NCBI GenBank assembly: GCA_008508345.1
Contig: QNGE01000129.1
Location: 73,920-137,919, forward strand
Direction: 5' to 3'
Source: Paragonimus westermani
Lineage: Eukaryota; Platyhelminthes; Trematoda; Plagiorchiida; Troglotrematidae
Length of the DNA stretch: 64,000 nt
Part shown: positions 1-38,682 of the stretch, in pieces
How positions within the stretch are numbered: position 1 is the first letter of the stretch
Layout: every line of letters begins with the position of its first letter
Made by a program: the position numbers and the translations under genes
Notes under the pieces: generated by a model
Told to the model about the DNA's origin: nothing
What the model saw: the letters and a program-made list of their open reading frames with translations, nothing else
Databases searched by the model: none

Positions 1-197
1 GCCTGTACCGCAAGGCAGCGGGTGGGTGGCGGTGTACCAGAAATGGTACGTTTCTCAGGAAGAGATGCCAACCATCTTCCAACCCCCAACCTGGAGGACC
101 AGGAGACTGTGGTTTGTCAGACCTCTACCTGTTTTACTGCCTGGTATGAGTAACTCTGTCCGGTTTAGCCCAAAACGTCATCGAGATGCGCAAGCCG
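1..197. other. Unassigned left edge
   Basis: No coding motif, repeat or RNA gene is recognised here. It lies downstream of the broken MULE/ZSWIM gene that is read on the minus strand. Confidence 0.4.
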
Positions 198-1790
198 TCA
201 CATCACGTCAAGGTCCAATCCGCAGCTTGGCCACTCCTTGATACAGTAAGTTGTGATCCGGTTGAAATGGATGAGTACTGACGACGGCGACTTCTCGGCG
301 AAACATGACGCTTCTAAACAAATTATATTCAGCAAGCCACCGACGATGGAATCGAAAGCTGCCGTGAACAAATGTGGTCTTAGTTGAAAACAACCTGCTC
401 TATAGATGTATTTTTCGAAGGCGGACAACATATGAATGCATGGTAACCACATGGACCTGTAGAAATTACATTCACACATGCCATCACTGATGTTCACCAT
501 GTTTTAGGTACCCCCATGGCTCACACGAAGCTACCAATTACGATTACTTTGAACTCATTCAATCGTTTGGGGCACAGTATGGGAGCACGCTCATTAGGTT
601 ACTTCAATACCAGTGGACTGGCGCACGTTGTTAGCCGAGACAGTGTATTTTTCACGTACAGGTCGACGCTAACCATCTCACAGCGGTCACAACCGTAGAT
701 GCATCGCATCTCAAACCCCCGCATTAGCCACACGCTGCGGGACAAAATTTTACCGATGGCCATAACTAAGTGATCTTTTGGATGAGTGCGCTTCTTCAGT
801 CGCCCATTTGCACTCTCCAAACGGTTGTCTGTTCCATTTTCGAAGCGGACAACATTCGATTGTGTTTGGATGGCCCACTTAGGCTTTATATAAAGCCAGT
901 TACACATCAAGTAGTTCATGAACCTCGGGTCCGTTCTTCGGATCAATTCAACATCACTTTTGAACCTTTACCATAAATGGACAAAAGCGTTTACTCACTC
1001 TTCCAAGTTATTGGAAGTAGCCGTGTGATGAAACAAATTTCGACTCCCAAATAAATTTGTTTAAATGGTGATTATAAAGTTACTTATACCAACTTGCGTG
1101 TTCTCTCACGGTATCGCGAACATGGAAATAGCATAACATTATGTCGCATCCAAAGACGACTCGTGCTGCTCGCATTTGGGCTGCCATTTTATCCATCACA
1201 AACGTTCTGATCATCACCTCGTGAAACATTTCGAACAAATGACGCATGGAAGCGTATTCTCCATTGCAAACGTAGGCATACATCACCGTCGTCCATGAGC
1301 CATCTCATCTGTGACCAGAAACTGATATAGCTTCAGGCTACGACCGCAAATGTGCACTGACAAGGGACTTACTTGTGACGATTGGTTCCATGCGTTTACC
1401 TCATCAGGAAAACGTGTGAACATTTACACTTTCTGCTTCCATACCAAGCATATGTGCGTGTACCTGTTTTTGTCATCGTTGAGGACACGCAGTATGTCGT
1501 TATTCTCTATGTGACTCAGAATTCGAAGCAAATTTTCTGCAACATAAATGCACACAACCCCACTTATTGTCAGGAGTTTCAACCGATGACGGATGTTGCA
1601 AATATCCACTGTCGTTATATACTTACCACAAACATCCGCAGCATACTGCTTTAACTCAGCAGTCGGAGTGTTGTACTCGAACGGATGCCTGGAGTCGTTT
1701 ACTTCATATGGAGTGATCCGATGATTTTTTTGGATGCGCATCGTGTAGAAAGGCAGTCATGTCGTAGTTGTGCTCCAGTGTAAAAGAGCC
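198..1790 (-). pseudogene. Broken MULE-type transposase / ZSWIM-like gene
   Basis: Four reading-frame pieces lie in the correct order on the minus strand. Positions 1741-1424 hold an N-terminal part with the motif DICNIRHRL and then ILRVLNDD. Positions 1340-1080 hold the transposase core: LYQFLVTDEMAHGRR in one frame, then, after a shift near 1286, MYAYVCNGEY, FVMDKMAAQ (acidic catalytic-type position) and CYFHV. Positions 946-599 hold TDNRLESANGRLKKR, which resembles the TNNRLE.F...LK stretch of MULE/ZSWIM proteins. Positions 500-198 hold a SWIM zinc finger of form CxC-x9-CxH (CEC...CIH). Frameshifts and stops separate the pieces, so it cannot encode one protein. Mutator-like transposases bind and cut DNA; ZSWIM1/3-like proteins are thought to derive from them. 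I cannot tell a dead transposon from a dead domesticated gene, and no terminal inverted repeats were identified. Confidence 0.72.
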
Positions 1791-4357
1791 AACAACCAGC
1801 CTGGATTTTCTCCTAATGATGTAGAAACGTGATTAGCAACATGTATCACGAGAACTGTGCAATTGGAAGTATGTGAGCTCAACTCACCAAACACACCGTA
1901 ACCCACGGCTTTCACTATCACGCCGCCATCTGCCACGTAACCTCAGTGGTACTCACACATATCATACTTCAACCATCCACGGCTTGATTTAGTGTTTGAA
2001 CTAAGCGCGTATAAAACACTGTATTCCTTCACATACTTATCTAAACAAATTCCAAAATAATTGAGGTTCGAAAATTCCCGATCCTGGAATACATCTTTGA
2101 AGAACTGTAAATAATCCATCACCTAAACTGGGAAGTAGTATGCAAACGAATTTCTCTACAATAGGCCGGCATACTATGTGTCAACGCATAGCTCATCACA
2201 TTTATATTTCATACATCATCATTTGTCAACATAGGACGGTCAAATATCAACCAGACATGAAAAGTAAGTTCAATGGAAAACCCACGTATACCGTCACAAC
2301 ACCAACCATTGATACTTTCGAGAGGAAACAAGTAACGGTCGGTTAAAACAAACATTTCAAGGCCCACGATCAGTTCCATCACGGAAATCAATGATTTTCA
2401 TATCTTTGAACGGTACCACTGAAATATCGTCGGATATTCAAGGATGTGTTATTTGACCGCCGTTTGACCGCAGAGTTTACGGACGATGGATTCCTTCCAT
2501 GTGTGGATTATTTCTGGTGTTTCACACTTTTACGTTAAAATGAGAGCCATGTCGTTGGACTGTGCATGTTACTCAGGGGTTCAAGGGGTCTTCGTGGTTA
2601 CTAATTTTTATGAACGCAAGGGGTGCCAACAGTTTTTCTCCTCAACTTTTCATAACCAGAAACCTCCGGGGTTTTCTTAGTGCACGCTTAATTCCATGAC
2701 CGGTTACACCCTGGTGGTTGACACCAGTAAGCCTTGCAGCTCTTGGATGTTTTGAAAACGTAGATTCTTATGGTAAGTTTTAGGATGCAAGCATCTCTCA
2801 CGTCGTCCGTACAACAACTCTTGTCGGTCGTAGTTACTCGAAACGTGATAAACGTCCAGCTGCCCGGACTGTAGGTTTCAGCCTAATGTTGATCGCTTGC
2901 AACAAGTCTCATCCCCGTTCGCTCCTCACTCTCTTCCTCTTAGCGATAGTATTTTTTAAGTGACGTTTTAGCACCCATTTTCATGGAGTGCTCCATCCTT
3001 GCCTAGTTCTTTCTCAAAAACTTGTCGATGAGGACTTTTTGGTGAATATTTCCACTTTTCACAGCACCAATCTGCCTTCCGTTGCTCGGTGATCAATTAC
3101 TCCCTCGTTATTTCCCCACCCACTGTGTTCATAGAATGGGTGATTCGCTTTGGTAACATTTTTAGGTCTTCAACTGGTTGTTGGGCCATTGCAGCTTGAT
3201 AGGTGTATACCCAGCCAGCCTGTTAGGTCAGACGATCCGTTCATAAACCGGCAATATTCCGGAATTATTTTGGCACGATTACCTTAGCAATCTGATTGAC
3301 TGCGACCCTTCTCATTGATGTATTGCATGGCATGTTCATACGTAATTGAATAGTCAGCCAACAACGTCCCTCTGGGCACCTACGTTTGGATACTCTATTT
3401 GCGGTTCCTCTACATTCTTGTCCGACTCGCCCTTTTTATTTGTACACATTCCGAATGTTTCGCAGGTAGTTTGGTCACCACACGCTTTCCATATGTATAT
3501 ATATATAATACATATTCAAATTGCGGGCCTGTCAGTCACGTCCGTCATCGGCATAAACGTATTTAGTTGTTAATCACGCTGATCGACTTTAGGAAATCAA
3601 GCTACTTTGTGCAACAGCTTGAGTATCGTTATCTCTCATGCACCGTTGTGTATGTAAGATCGAATTAGGTGTTCTTCCTGCCTCTGCTCTATTCGTTTTA
3701 CTGTTCACGCTGGCGTTTTGTAACCTCGGTATTCTAATGCTTTGTCGGTAAATATCTCTGAAGCGTTCGTCGTTCCATTGCTATCGAATTCAGTGTGCAA
3801 TTTTACCAATCAAGGTTGGTTTTAAGCCAAATTATATCAGTTCTTTCTTGTGTATACTCTGAACCATCACGATCGCCCGCATCCTTCACCGTACCTCATA
3901 CTCCGCAGGCAGATAAACCAGCAGTTGAACACTGCTTGCCCAGGAAGAGAAGTGTTACTAAGCGGTGGGCTTCTTTCCACAGTATGGTTAACAGTCAAGA
4001 ATGTCAATGTAATTCCCCCTCTGTATTTTCTATCTATATTTTCTTCCGACTGCAGTGAACACTCTTTTACTTGCTTAATTTTACAACACCACATCGTATG
4101 AGTTGCTCACGTATTGATCGCCGCTGAACCACCGCTATCTCGAGTAGCTGTATCTTAGTTCTCTAGAGATGTTTTACTAGTGAATAACGTAGAAACTTTG
4201 TTATGTACGAAGCGGCCTAGTCGTGAAAAACTTGGGCTCCGATTGACTTTGAACTGGTGACAAGAAACATACGCTGTACCACATAAGCGAAGGAATCTCA
4301 CCGGGAGCCTGGAAATTTTATGTTAAGGCTCATTCACCCAACTACCTGTGTACTTAC
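1791..4357. other. Non-coding, nothing recognised
   Basis: Probably upstream intron or flank of the AHCYL-like gene. I looked for the preceding AHCYL exon (the conserved stretch ending in STQ before NEVAAAL) and did not find it. A very short AT microsatellite lies at about 3491-3508. Open frames here are under 105 codons and match nothing I know. Confidence 0.4.
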
Positions 4358-4477
4358 CTGTTCCGTCACCTTGACTTGGTGATCAGGCTTGTGTGGTGCG
4401 TCAATCCGTAAAGCTGTACTGACCAGGAATTCGGTACCTCCAAGTACGATCTTTGCAGACAGGTCAAATGGGAGCAG
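4358..4477 (-). other. Exon-like 40-codon open stretch with a splice donor
   Basis: On the minus strand a 40-codon open frame ends in PDHQVKVTEQ and runs directly into a consensus donor (CAG followed by GTAAGTA). A stop codon bounds its upstream end and no strong acceptor was seen. A related segment with the same ending (PDHHVKITER, then a GTAAAT donor) lies at 48471-48733, also on the minus strand. It may be a coding exon of an unknown gene or part of a dispersed repeat that happens to be open. No function is assigned. Confidence 0.3.
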
Positions 4478-29111
<24,634 letters not shown>

Positions 29112-30639
29112 TTAATTCAACTCCTTTGTTTCTGTCATCTTGTACGATAGTTTGATTGCGTTTAAGGATTAGTAGTACTGAGTGTTGCTTGTGGTCCTCT
29201 TTCAGATGTCAGTCACATTTTTTTTATAGTTTTAACTTCACTTATGTTCCAACTCACCTTATTCGTTCATCATTCATATCAACACGATCGGCTTAGAATA
29301 ATGCACCTACAGCTCATAACTCTGGTTCAATGTCATGCGTTTTAATCTCCTGTCGTTTGTGATCAATTATGTTAGGGTCAAAGACCTAAATGCAACTATA
29401 TATCCTTTCGATTGCTCATGTCTCTTTGTCATTGGATTGTTATAGCAACAACTCCTGTCCGATGGTCATTTACACACTCAGTTCAAGGTTCCTGGTAGCA
29501 CTCGCAAGGAAGTAACACGTATGTGGCACATGGAAAGCCATGGTAGCACAAAATAGCGTGATCCAGAATGGTATGCAGACGGAATTGATTGTGTATAGAA
29601 TGACCCATCATGATATAGTACGATAATACTGGTGAATAATCAAATTGGCTGGTTGTTGGTGAAGGGAAACGGAAAATCTCCTCTCAGGCTGCTGTGATGA
29701 AACATCTTGTTCTCATTTGTGATTTTGTTCTACTGACCGAATAATCAACACCTTTTGGTTTCACTGTCACGCAATCAAAGATCGGACTGTTATTAGTTGA
29801 AGTCTGTTCCCATGTGGACTTATTTGGCAGTTCCATCTTATCGGCTTCAACGTGTCATGCAGAATTTATTCTATTCAGTGACAAAACTTATCGTCGATTA
29901 TGAGTTCACTCCTACCGAAAGACTGCTTTAAAATCAACTGGTTTGCGGAATTTTACTTTCTAATGTGCTGTCGGCCGAACTTTTTTTCTTCATTTGCCAT
30001 CCGGATTGTACCAGTTGTCTTGGCTTCAGAAAATTATTACCGCCCGAAGGCACATGGAAGGTAGAAGAAATGAGAGGTTTGGTGAATCAGTAACAGAAAT
30101 TCGTGATGAGTGAATAATGTCACTGTCGGGAGAACGTTAACTTCTGCTACTCCCCGTTCGTTTATGCCGCGGGAGGGGTTGACTTTAGGGACCCCACCTC
30201 GAGTCTGTGATTCAAAAGTCTGACCTGTGAGACAATAGGATACAGGGTTTTCTTGAAAGACCGTACCTAGAACCAATGGCTCAAGAGTTTGGTTCACTTG
30301 ACAGTGAACGGCTTCTCTAGCCCGAGAGCGCAATAGGGAAGACCTTAATGTCTGCTTCTGAGCACTGCTGCGCGCATTGAATATATTCGAAGGTTCGTCA
30401 ATCTTTTTGGTGATATCGGATGTTTTTCGCCCGTATTGGATAATACACCGGGAGTCACGATCAGCCGTTGGGTGATCGGAGTGCTCTTTCTTTTAAGGAT
30501 ACCCCATTCTTCCTAATTCGGAAGACACTAGTGTCCAGCACATACTATGGTGTAAAACAGTACTGAACCCACACTCACGGCTCGATAGGAAAATGTCCTA
30601 TTCTTGTCATTCAAAGATGACCACCTAGCCAACGACATG
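29112..30639. other. AHCYL 3' flank / intergenic
   Basis: No coding feature recognised. It presumably includes the AHCYL 3' UTR, but no clear poly(A) signal was pinned down. Confidence 0.45.
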
Positions 30640-31100
30640 AAGAACTAATTAAAGTCTGTTCGAGCTCGGACGTATGCGGCTGTGTAGTTGTGCTTAGTTC
30701 AGACCACCAGAGGACCAGCTCTCGGCAATCGCGAAAGTGGTCTGTCAAACTTATCTGTTTCCCATTTTCTGTACCAGTTCAGCTGCCATTACAGTGACAT
30801 TTACATAGGCAGAATAGATCGGCAACTATCACAACGAGTCACCAAGCACATCTCGAAATGGTGGGGTTGATACATCTGATGACATAGTGGCCTTCAACTT
30901 GATGAGCTGACTGCTCGAGATCCAACGTCGTCGATTGCTAAACACATAACAGGTCACCAACTTGACCCATAAAACTCGTTCAAGATGCTGTTGCGCGATG
31001 GGAATCCAAAGTTACTGGCTTTCTGCGAAATGATGTTTATGCGAACTTGCCAGCCGACGTGATTTGCACAGAAGTGGTTGAGGTAACCTATTGAGTTGCC
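30640..31100 (+). mobile_element. Penelope-like element, C-terminal GIY-YIG endonuclease piece
   Basis: Positions 30760-30870 encode FLYQFSCHYSDIYIGR followed by IDRQLSQRVTKH. This is the Cys-containing YIG motif with the following R.L..R...H of the GIY-YIG nuclease domain of Penelope-like retroelements. Downstream frames give SSIAKHITGHQLDP and a Lys/Arg-rich tail with stops, also as in that family. Only the C-terminal part is present and it is interrupted, so it is inactive. The reverse transcriptase part was not found upstream. Confidence 0.65.
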
Positions 31101-34100
31101 ATGGTCGTGATTACATAATACTTGGTGTGTTCGTAAGTGTGTCTAGTGTTTGTTTGTGCCTGTCTGTATGGTTGTATATAACTGGCACGTTTTACGCTTG
31201 AATTTTCCCAGTCAGTCTTTTTCTCGTCGTTCTGATTGAAATGTATCTGCTATATACCGTCAACGGAAACTAATTGTGTAGCGGTAGTTTAGTGCTAGAG
31301 AAGCCGTTACTTGTATACTAGTGTGTGAATCATGACTGTTGATTTGGCTGTTTCGGTTTTACAGGCGTGATTTGAAACAGTACTTTGATAAATTTGAGTT
31401 TGTGAAACCAATTTATTAACAGTTTTGGAAACGTTTCCTGCTGAAAGTGTGAATCTTGATCGGTACTTCTGTTTGTCCACTTCGTTTTCTTTCATATAAA
31501 CTTGGGAGTTCATCTTGTTTTTCTTTTCCAGCTATTAGCAACCCTCCTACACTACCTAGCTCCGTCCATGTGTGGATGTACAGATAGTCTCTTTGTTGCA
31601 CAAAGCTCAGTCATCCTTCACAGACTTCCGCACGAACGGCTACTGCGTCTTTCCGCTGTGTAGACCCTTTCAATTGTGCCGTACATTCCGCCACACATCG
31701 CCGTTCACGAAACGTTCCATCCGGATTCAAGCGTCTGACATCCACATCGGGTCTGTTTCGCACAACCCCACCCTAAATCCCGTAGGCTTCTGTTGAAGGC
31801 GTGCGATCTTAGACCTTATGCAGTGACTTTTTTATTTTCATTCATTGGTGCAGCACTCACTGATTTTTCTTTGACTGACTACCGTTCTTGTTGATTAATC
31901 AAATGTGTTATTAGGTTTTCCTCATACTGTCACGATCCGTCACTCTCTACTTTATATTCCACCGAGCTCTTCCTTTCGTACATCTGGTTCCCATTTATCG
32001 TTCCCTTCTTCCTGCCCTGCTGCTATGCTGTTTCCTGCGGCTTGTTCCTTGTGCAGTCTACGCGGATTTTCCTCCACTGCAGCCCGTTTTTCCTCCATTG
32101 AACTCTTTGTTTGGTGTACTCGATTATTGGCAGCGTGGTTCACGTGTATCATCTATGTCTTTGTTCCACAACCAGTACTTAGTCAAGTGCCAGAACTTAT
32201 GTCAAGCGTCAGTCTAGCTGTCGGATAGTAGTCTGTTTGCGTCTACTGATGCTCTAGAATTGTACTGTTGCGGTTTTTGTAAACCATACAATGTGTGGAT
32301 TTTCTCATTATTCATTTTTCCATAAGGTCCTCATTAAGACATGGTGGGCTAGAACTAGGAATATTTCCAGTTTCGCAACGTTTCTACACTCCGGATGTGC
32401 GTTCGTCGAGCTACTCACTTCAGAACAGTTCGAATGCACTTGTCAGCTGCAGACCGTCATGAAATTGCGTGTGACAGACAGCGTGCGAAGTCAGTAGGTA
32501 AGAAGACACTGATCAGCCCACTGTGTGAGTTAACGCAGACTCGCTCGATTCGTTGGTTTCCACATAACCGAACACAGTCAACACATATGAGTAAAAACGC
32601 TTCGGAGTCAGGCGCTGTCAATGAAGTTTAATGTCCTCATGGATACCCCCTCGCCATTCGCCTGTTGAACGTGATAGTGTTGTATTATTCAGCTGCTCTT
32701 TAGATAACTTGTGTTTGTTAAGCGTTATTACTTTGCGGCTTGTGCTGTCTAACCAACCGTTTAAGTAGTCACCGCTTTGTCCACTACTGATAGGTTCGAA
32801 CTGTTGCGTGGGACGGGAACTTTTAACGTTGTGATGATTTAGTATGTGCCGTCTGTTTTTGTCCAACTCCGTTACCATTGGTCAAGATAGGGCATAACTT
32901 CAAAATGCCGGTTTTTTCATGTTTCCTGTAGATGTGTGGATGCACTCAGTCTGGTTGCGTTAGGCTGACGAGGGCGGTTTTCGATGTTGGTTGTCCCGTA
33001 CGAGCGTTCTGTCTAGCCATTTGGCAATCTGACTGGTCGATCGACAGAAGTGGCTGTACCATCTGTCCTCTGTTGCCGCGATTGGTGTGGCGTCAAGTGT
33101 TTGACATCTACTGAAATTTTACACCTAGTGATGAAATAAGAGTGAGAAACTTTGCTGATGCATTCGTTTAACTTGCCGATTATCGGTTGTGAGAAACAGG
33201 CATGTGGATGAGGCCAAACAGTGCAACGATTAATTGGGTTGAGCGTTGCGACAAAATCAAGGTGTTCCGCATGTAAGTAGGGTGAACTGCGCCTTCGTGA
33301 GTATTCCCTATGGAGTATTCATCGTCAAAAACTAAAATATTCTAATCTATAAGATCGACCTCCCTCTTCGCTGACATCACATTATTAGGTTTAGGTAAGT
33401 GTTTGAACTACGTATTGACAAGAAATAATCGTAGAAAAAACTGCCTATATCAGTAATCGCTGTTGTCAGGAGGTGTGGTACGCTGCATCCTATCCTTTGA
33501 GTGACGGTCACAGCGGCTGTATAGCTTAGACAAATTGCTTTTTGCATGCATGCCTTTCAACAACAAGGAAAGTGGAACAAACTTATAATCGAATACAGCT
33601 TATGAAACACCGAACGGCTGATCACAGCCCTGCATACTACGGCTCGTGATGTCTGCAAGAAAGGCTAGTATAAATTCCGTGGTTTCGAGCCATCGATTTG
33701 AAGAAGCTGTGTTCAATGGTAATTGACGCAAGCGACAGGGTTATCTCCGTTGTGTTGTCCTTAAGCAGTACAACCTGTTACTTGTACTGGACCTATCTAG
33801 CAGTAGGGGTAAACAAACGAACTAGCAACGTGGCAACGCGCAGGTACCACCTTTTCACTATGTGAATTTTTATTGACAGAAGAAATAGCTATTGTGATCC
33901 ACCAAATTTGTAAGGTCTCATCAGCCCGGCGGTTGAATTCATCCAATTGAAGTGTGTAGCTTTTCATCGCCTTACCTTATCATCTGGCATTGCATGCACA
34001 TGTGACAGTCCGAGGTTGCGAAACGCTGGTTTACAGACCACTGACCACGTTTCAGGTTCATCATGCTTAAGGTCGTTTCGGCGGCGCCTTTTTGAGTGTT

Positions 34101-37100
34101 GTTTAGTGTTTGACGATTCTGTGCACCCTTTGCTCGGCATATTACTGAGTGACACGGAGTAGACATGAGGCCATTTCACGTTTTTTCCTACTTACTCGTG
34201 ATCTTAGACTAGGCTGAAGCTGAATACTTGTCGTATCCTCAGACGTTGCCAGAGGTAAACCGTTTGTTTTCTACTCCTACCGTGCTCCTTTATCGCAATG
34301 TCTCTGGGGTCCACCTTTAGACTGCTTTAACAGAAAGGCATTCTAACTTGGTAGACGAGAGTCAAGCTTACTCCACTACAAGTTTGCAGTTCCTTGTTTA
34401 GTGCGCACGTGCAGCAAATCGACACTCTCCTGATGCACTTTACAGGAATCATACTTGAAATGAAAATGCACATGTAGCAGAAATTACAGCAAGTTTCGTG
34501 AAGCGCCTCACGTCACCGATACGCAATAATAAACTGGGAGGTAAGCCGGAAGTGTGTATGGCACGAATGGAACAACAAACATACATACGAACAAACACGA
34601 TTGCATGCAACAGGCGGATGGTCGTCAAACGTCCTTACGGTCTTATGTACGTTGCTAACTATAATCTTAGTAGGTACTTTACACCATATTCAGCAGGCAA
34701 ATTGGGATTATATTCATGCCACTACACTTGACTCAAAATTTACCCTCCTGTTCAGCACTGTTGGTGATATTTGCAGGTTATTGTTAGGCACGCCAACGAA
34801 GTTGCCTAGATCAAGTGCTAGGTCGTTCAGCTTAACGAGCCGAGTTTCCATTTTCTGCATTAGCACTGTCAAATGAATCAATCACAGAAAACTGTGGCGT
34901 AGTGTGATGGTACTGAAGGACTATCGAAACCAGAGCAAACGTCATGCCACTCGTTTAAGGATGTAAATGTTAGGGAATTTTGGCGGACGTTCTCAGGTGT
35001 AGTTCTCACGCAATTCTAATAGGTCTGATTGATGTAGATTTAACTAACATCCTAGCACTCGATAAAATATTTTGGGGTTAGTTCACCATCGATTTCAAAT
35101 AAAAGTGGATAACACTCTTCTTTGTCTTCTACTTCGTAAGAGGTGTGGAATTTGTCAAATGCAGGTCAGCATCCTGTCGAACTGTATTACACTTTCTTCG
35201 AATGTCACACCTCGCACAGAAAACATGGTACTATTTTTCGAGCAACGCTTCCGGTTGTCACTGCGCTACAAAGTGTGCCTACGCTACTTGTGTTAGTTGT
35301 ATCTGGACTTTCAGAGACACCGAGATGTCACAGACAGCATAATCCGCTTCAACCTGGACAGGTTCAACCTCAAGATTACATACATCACTGAATAAAATCG
35401 ATAGTACATTGTATCCACCGATGAAGAAGGTTTTTTGTTTGAGGGGTGCTAATGGAAACTCTTGGTTTATCAGCACCAGAGCCTACGGTAGACCCAGTGA
35501 GAGTGTCAAACCAAATACCCATGCCTTCGATGCACTGGTCACCGAGTATACAGTAGAAAACATGTTTCAAAGCCACATGTTCTCACTTGACGACTCATCG
35601 TGGCAAAATACTTTCCCACAAATGTCAGTATTTTGGTTAATACGTGATCGTAATTAAGGTTCAAATAGACTATGTGGCATCGAAAACGCCACAAATCTAC
35701 AGTTTTAGGAACACTCGAAAACTGGATACCCCTGGGAGTGGTGACTAGGAGATTTAGTGTGAACGCACCAAATCCATGGGCTCCAGATCTGCGTATAGGA
35801 ACCAGACACAATGAAAAAACGAGCGGGCAGGAGACCAAGCGCATATAGTGCGAAAATTGCAACTGGTCTCGTGGACAGCTAACTGACATTGGTGAGCGTT
35901 GGTGGCTGGTGAGACTCAGAATTTCGCCGTCAAACACACTAACAAGATGAAGGGTTTTGCCATTAACGCTTAAAAACCGACAAAAATCACATGCAACGAG
36001 CGTCTAGAAGACATGTCCTCACGATCTTCTGTTCAGTGTGAGCTAGTATCTTTCGAATTATTTTGCACATCTTGCAGCAGGAAAACCAGTATTATCTGTA
36101 GGTAACCACACAATCCACCTCCGGAAGTGTATCCTTATCTGAACCGTCCAATCTATTTGAGCGCAACTGTGGCCAGCCACTCGGCTAGGCTCAGTTTATG
36201 CCTCACCATGTGACCGGATTGTGGTTGAGGCATTATCTCCCAGAAACCGCGGATGGGGCCAACTTAATGCCAACAGTTTCTATTGTTAAACCCGAATGCA
36301 GAACGGACTCGTGGAACAACCCTTAGTCTCCCACAACGTCCGTGTGTACGCCGGACTGCGAATAGTCGCGTCCGAAGTTCAGCTTCCATCTGCTTCTGTT
36401 GTGTTCCCTATCGTAATTTCCTGTCCGACATCTTTAGCTGTTCTCTGTAGTATTCCTCCATATATTTGGTATGTAATTATATCTCACTCGTATCGAAACT
36501 CGTGATCACTGTGGGTCACTCGAACGCAAATTTGGAGAGTGCCGTCCCAAAGTTAATAACTCTTATGTTCTGTGAAGCATTTTACGTCCGGTGTTCACTA
36601 TTCACTCAGTATGTGGTTAACCTTTACGAGAGATTTTCGGTGCTAAAATGGGTATGCAACTGATGCTTAGGCCTGATTCCAGTTACATCAAGGCAAAATT
36701 CGGTGAACACGACGATATCTGTTGTCCATTCTTCCAATCAGCTGCTCATTGAGCCCAGTAAAATCCCTCGGCCTACTACAGGAGAAAAGTAAAATCACTG
36801 ACCTCGTGGTTGTTGGGAGCAAGTTCATGTATCGCTCCCGGTACTCGGTGCTGCATTCAAAGACAACCACAACTTCGACGGCTAACCCGTACTGAGTATT
36901 ACACTTTGGTTCGCAAACAAATCCGTTAGAAGGCACTTGTTCATTTGCCCACGGGGTTTTGGCTACCTTATTGGTTGATGAGCCTAATGACCTACTCGAG
37001 GCCCCGCCAACTTTGTTGGAGACCCATCTAGCCGCGAAGGGAAACCAGTGCAAGCAAGTGAATGGGAAATCAAATGTAACTTATGCGAGCATTTTCACCC

Positions 37101-38115
37101 ACCTGGACAATAATGCAATGAAGAGCATAATTTTATTCTGACCGAATGTGTTCTGCCGAATACTCGAACCCTCGACGAGAGATTACAGCAAGTAGGAACT
37201 CATCTGGAAGCGGCTTTCCAACGAGCACAGAATCTACGCTTCTGTAATGTTACAGAACCCTGCTTCACTGAGAGTAGGGCCAGAGTAAAATCCGTTAAGT
37301 ATCACTTGGTTAATCCCCTCAGGTTGACTGATAGTATTGGACACTGGCATAAAATGTGGTCAGGATGGATAAATGGAGTAGGCATATGCAAGTACCATGG
37401 TCAGAAAGGCCAGTGATTATTGAGTTTCCAAACCGAATTCACCATGAAAATCTTCCAGCGATATCTGGAGATATGGTAAATAGAATCAGCAACCGGTTCA
37501 AAGTCACTCCTGATAACCTAGCGGGGCATGTTGGGTGCCAGAATGGAGTACTACATCTATGCAGAAGCCATCGCGATACTGTACGTCAGTTCACTGCAAG
37601 AGTAATAGTTACGCGAGACGAGTAGAATTTCTTCAGCCGACATTTAACAGGCTGTCAATCAGCTGTGTAGCGAGTCCTCTGTTGCCGATCGGTCCGCTGT
37701 TCACAGAGAGCGACATAGAGTAACACCCTCAGCGCAAGTTACTAAAAACTAGAGACGCCCGCAGACTAGCACTCGTAGGATCCACCTCAAGCAGAATGAT
37801 CACTCACCTTTTGGGGATAACTCATTATAGACAGTATTAAGTGGGTGACAGACGCGGAAATGAGGTGTTCCTGTTAGTCACCAACCCGTACGCTCAGGTC
37901 GATCGCAAGGAACTTCACACCCCTAAAGCACAATTAATTGTATGAGCACGGCCGGATTCACCAATCTGTAACACTGCGCTCTCTGTATACGGAAGCTTTA
38001 ATGCAACCGATAAGAAAGAATGCGTGTTACCTGCCGTCATAAGTGAGACCGCCAGCAGGTAAGGTTCCATTTTGTTGTTTACCGACCTGAACTTACCGCG
38101 GTTGATTGGGAAAGC
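31101..38115. other. Intergenic, 7 kb, nothing recognised
   Basis: Open frames up to 132 codons (35539-35937 minus; 36688-37053 minus; 31905-32228 plus; 37356-37625 plus) match no family known to me. Their lengths are near what chance gives in such DNA. Ancient, fully decayed repeats are possible. Confidence 0.4.
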
Positions 38116-38513
38116 GTTGTAACCCTTGACTCACTACGCTGGTTCGTCCACGGTAGAATACGACGATTGGTGGGAAATCGGAGTCTTCTCCTCAATATAA
38201 TTAACACTGGTCCGTAGATTACTCGGCGGTCCCCGTTTATTGCGCCCACGATAAACCAAAAGACGGGTGCAACTTTGTTCTGCTCCAAAATCGTTACGAC
38301 AAGGAAAAAATTGCATGGATTTTATAGGGTGCATGGTGACCTGCCAGCATTCACGAACCGGAAAACAGTAGGACAGACATCCGAGGAAAGTAGTTAAGGT
38401 CACCAAGCCACAGATGAGCGTGGCGAAATAAGGGCCATACATGTAAAAAACTAGTGGAGGTCACCTCTCGAATGTTCGCGAAATTTCCGCTTATTATGGT
38501 TGGATAGGATTGT
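38116..38513 (-). repeat. Gypsy 3' LTR (left copy)
   Basis: Starts gttgtaacccttgactcac. By eye it differs from the right copy at a single base (position 38161 versus 42780) until 38513. Beyond that the two copies are only loosely similar for another 40 bp or so, so the outer end is uncertain. Confidence 0.88.
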
Positions 38514-38682
38514 CCTCTCGAGGAAGGAGGTGGATTTTGACGGAAAAAGTGGGCTCCTCTAACACCTCTTCGAAGACTGTGGGGCTCAGTCATAAGACTG
38601 CTTCGGAGGATCGACTTGAATGGGTTTGACCAGTTTGCCGCATCTGTTTGTTCCTCGTCTCCACCTCATGGGATTATTGTGC
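38514..38682. other. Sequence between left LTR and integrase
   Basis: The first 40 bp or so weakly resemble the end of the right LTR. The pyrimidine-rich stretch ctcctct near 38553 could be the complement of a polypurine tract. Confidence 0.4.

Noticed and set aside
32618..32878. Minus-strand frame (VITLNKHKLSKEQLNN) considered as the start of a Penelope-like RT
   Set aside because: One short similarity, wrong strand relative to the 30.6-31.1 kb piece, and no RT motif nearby.
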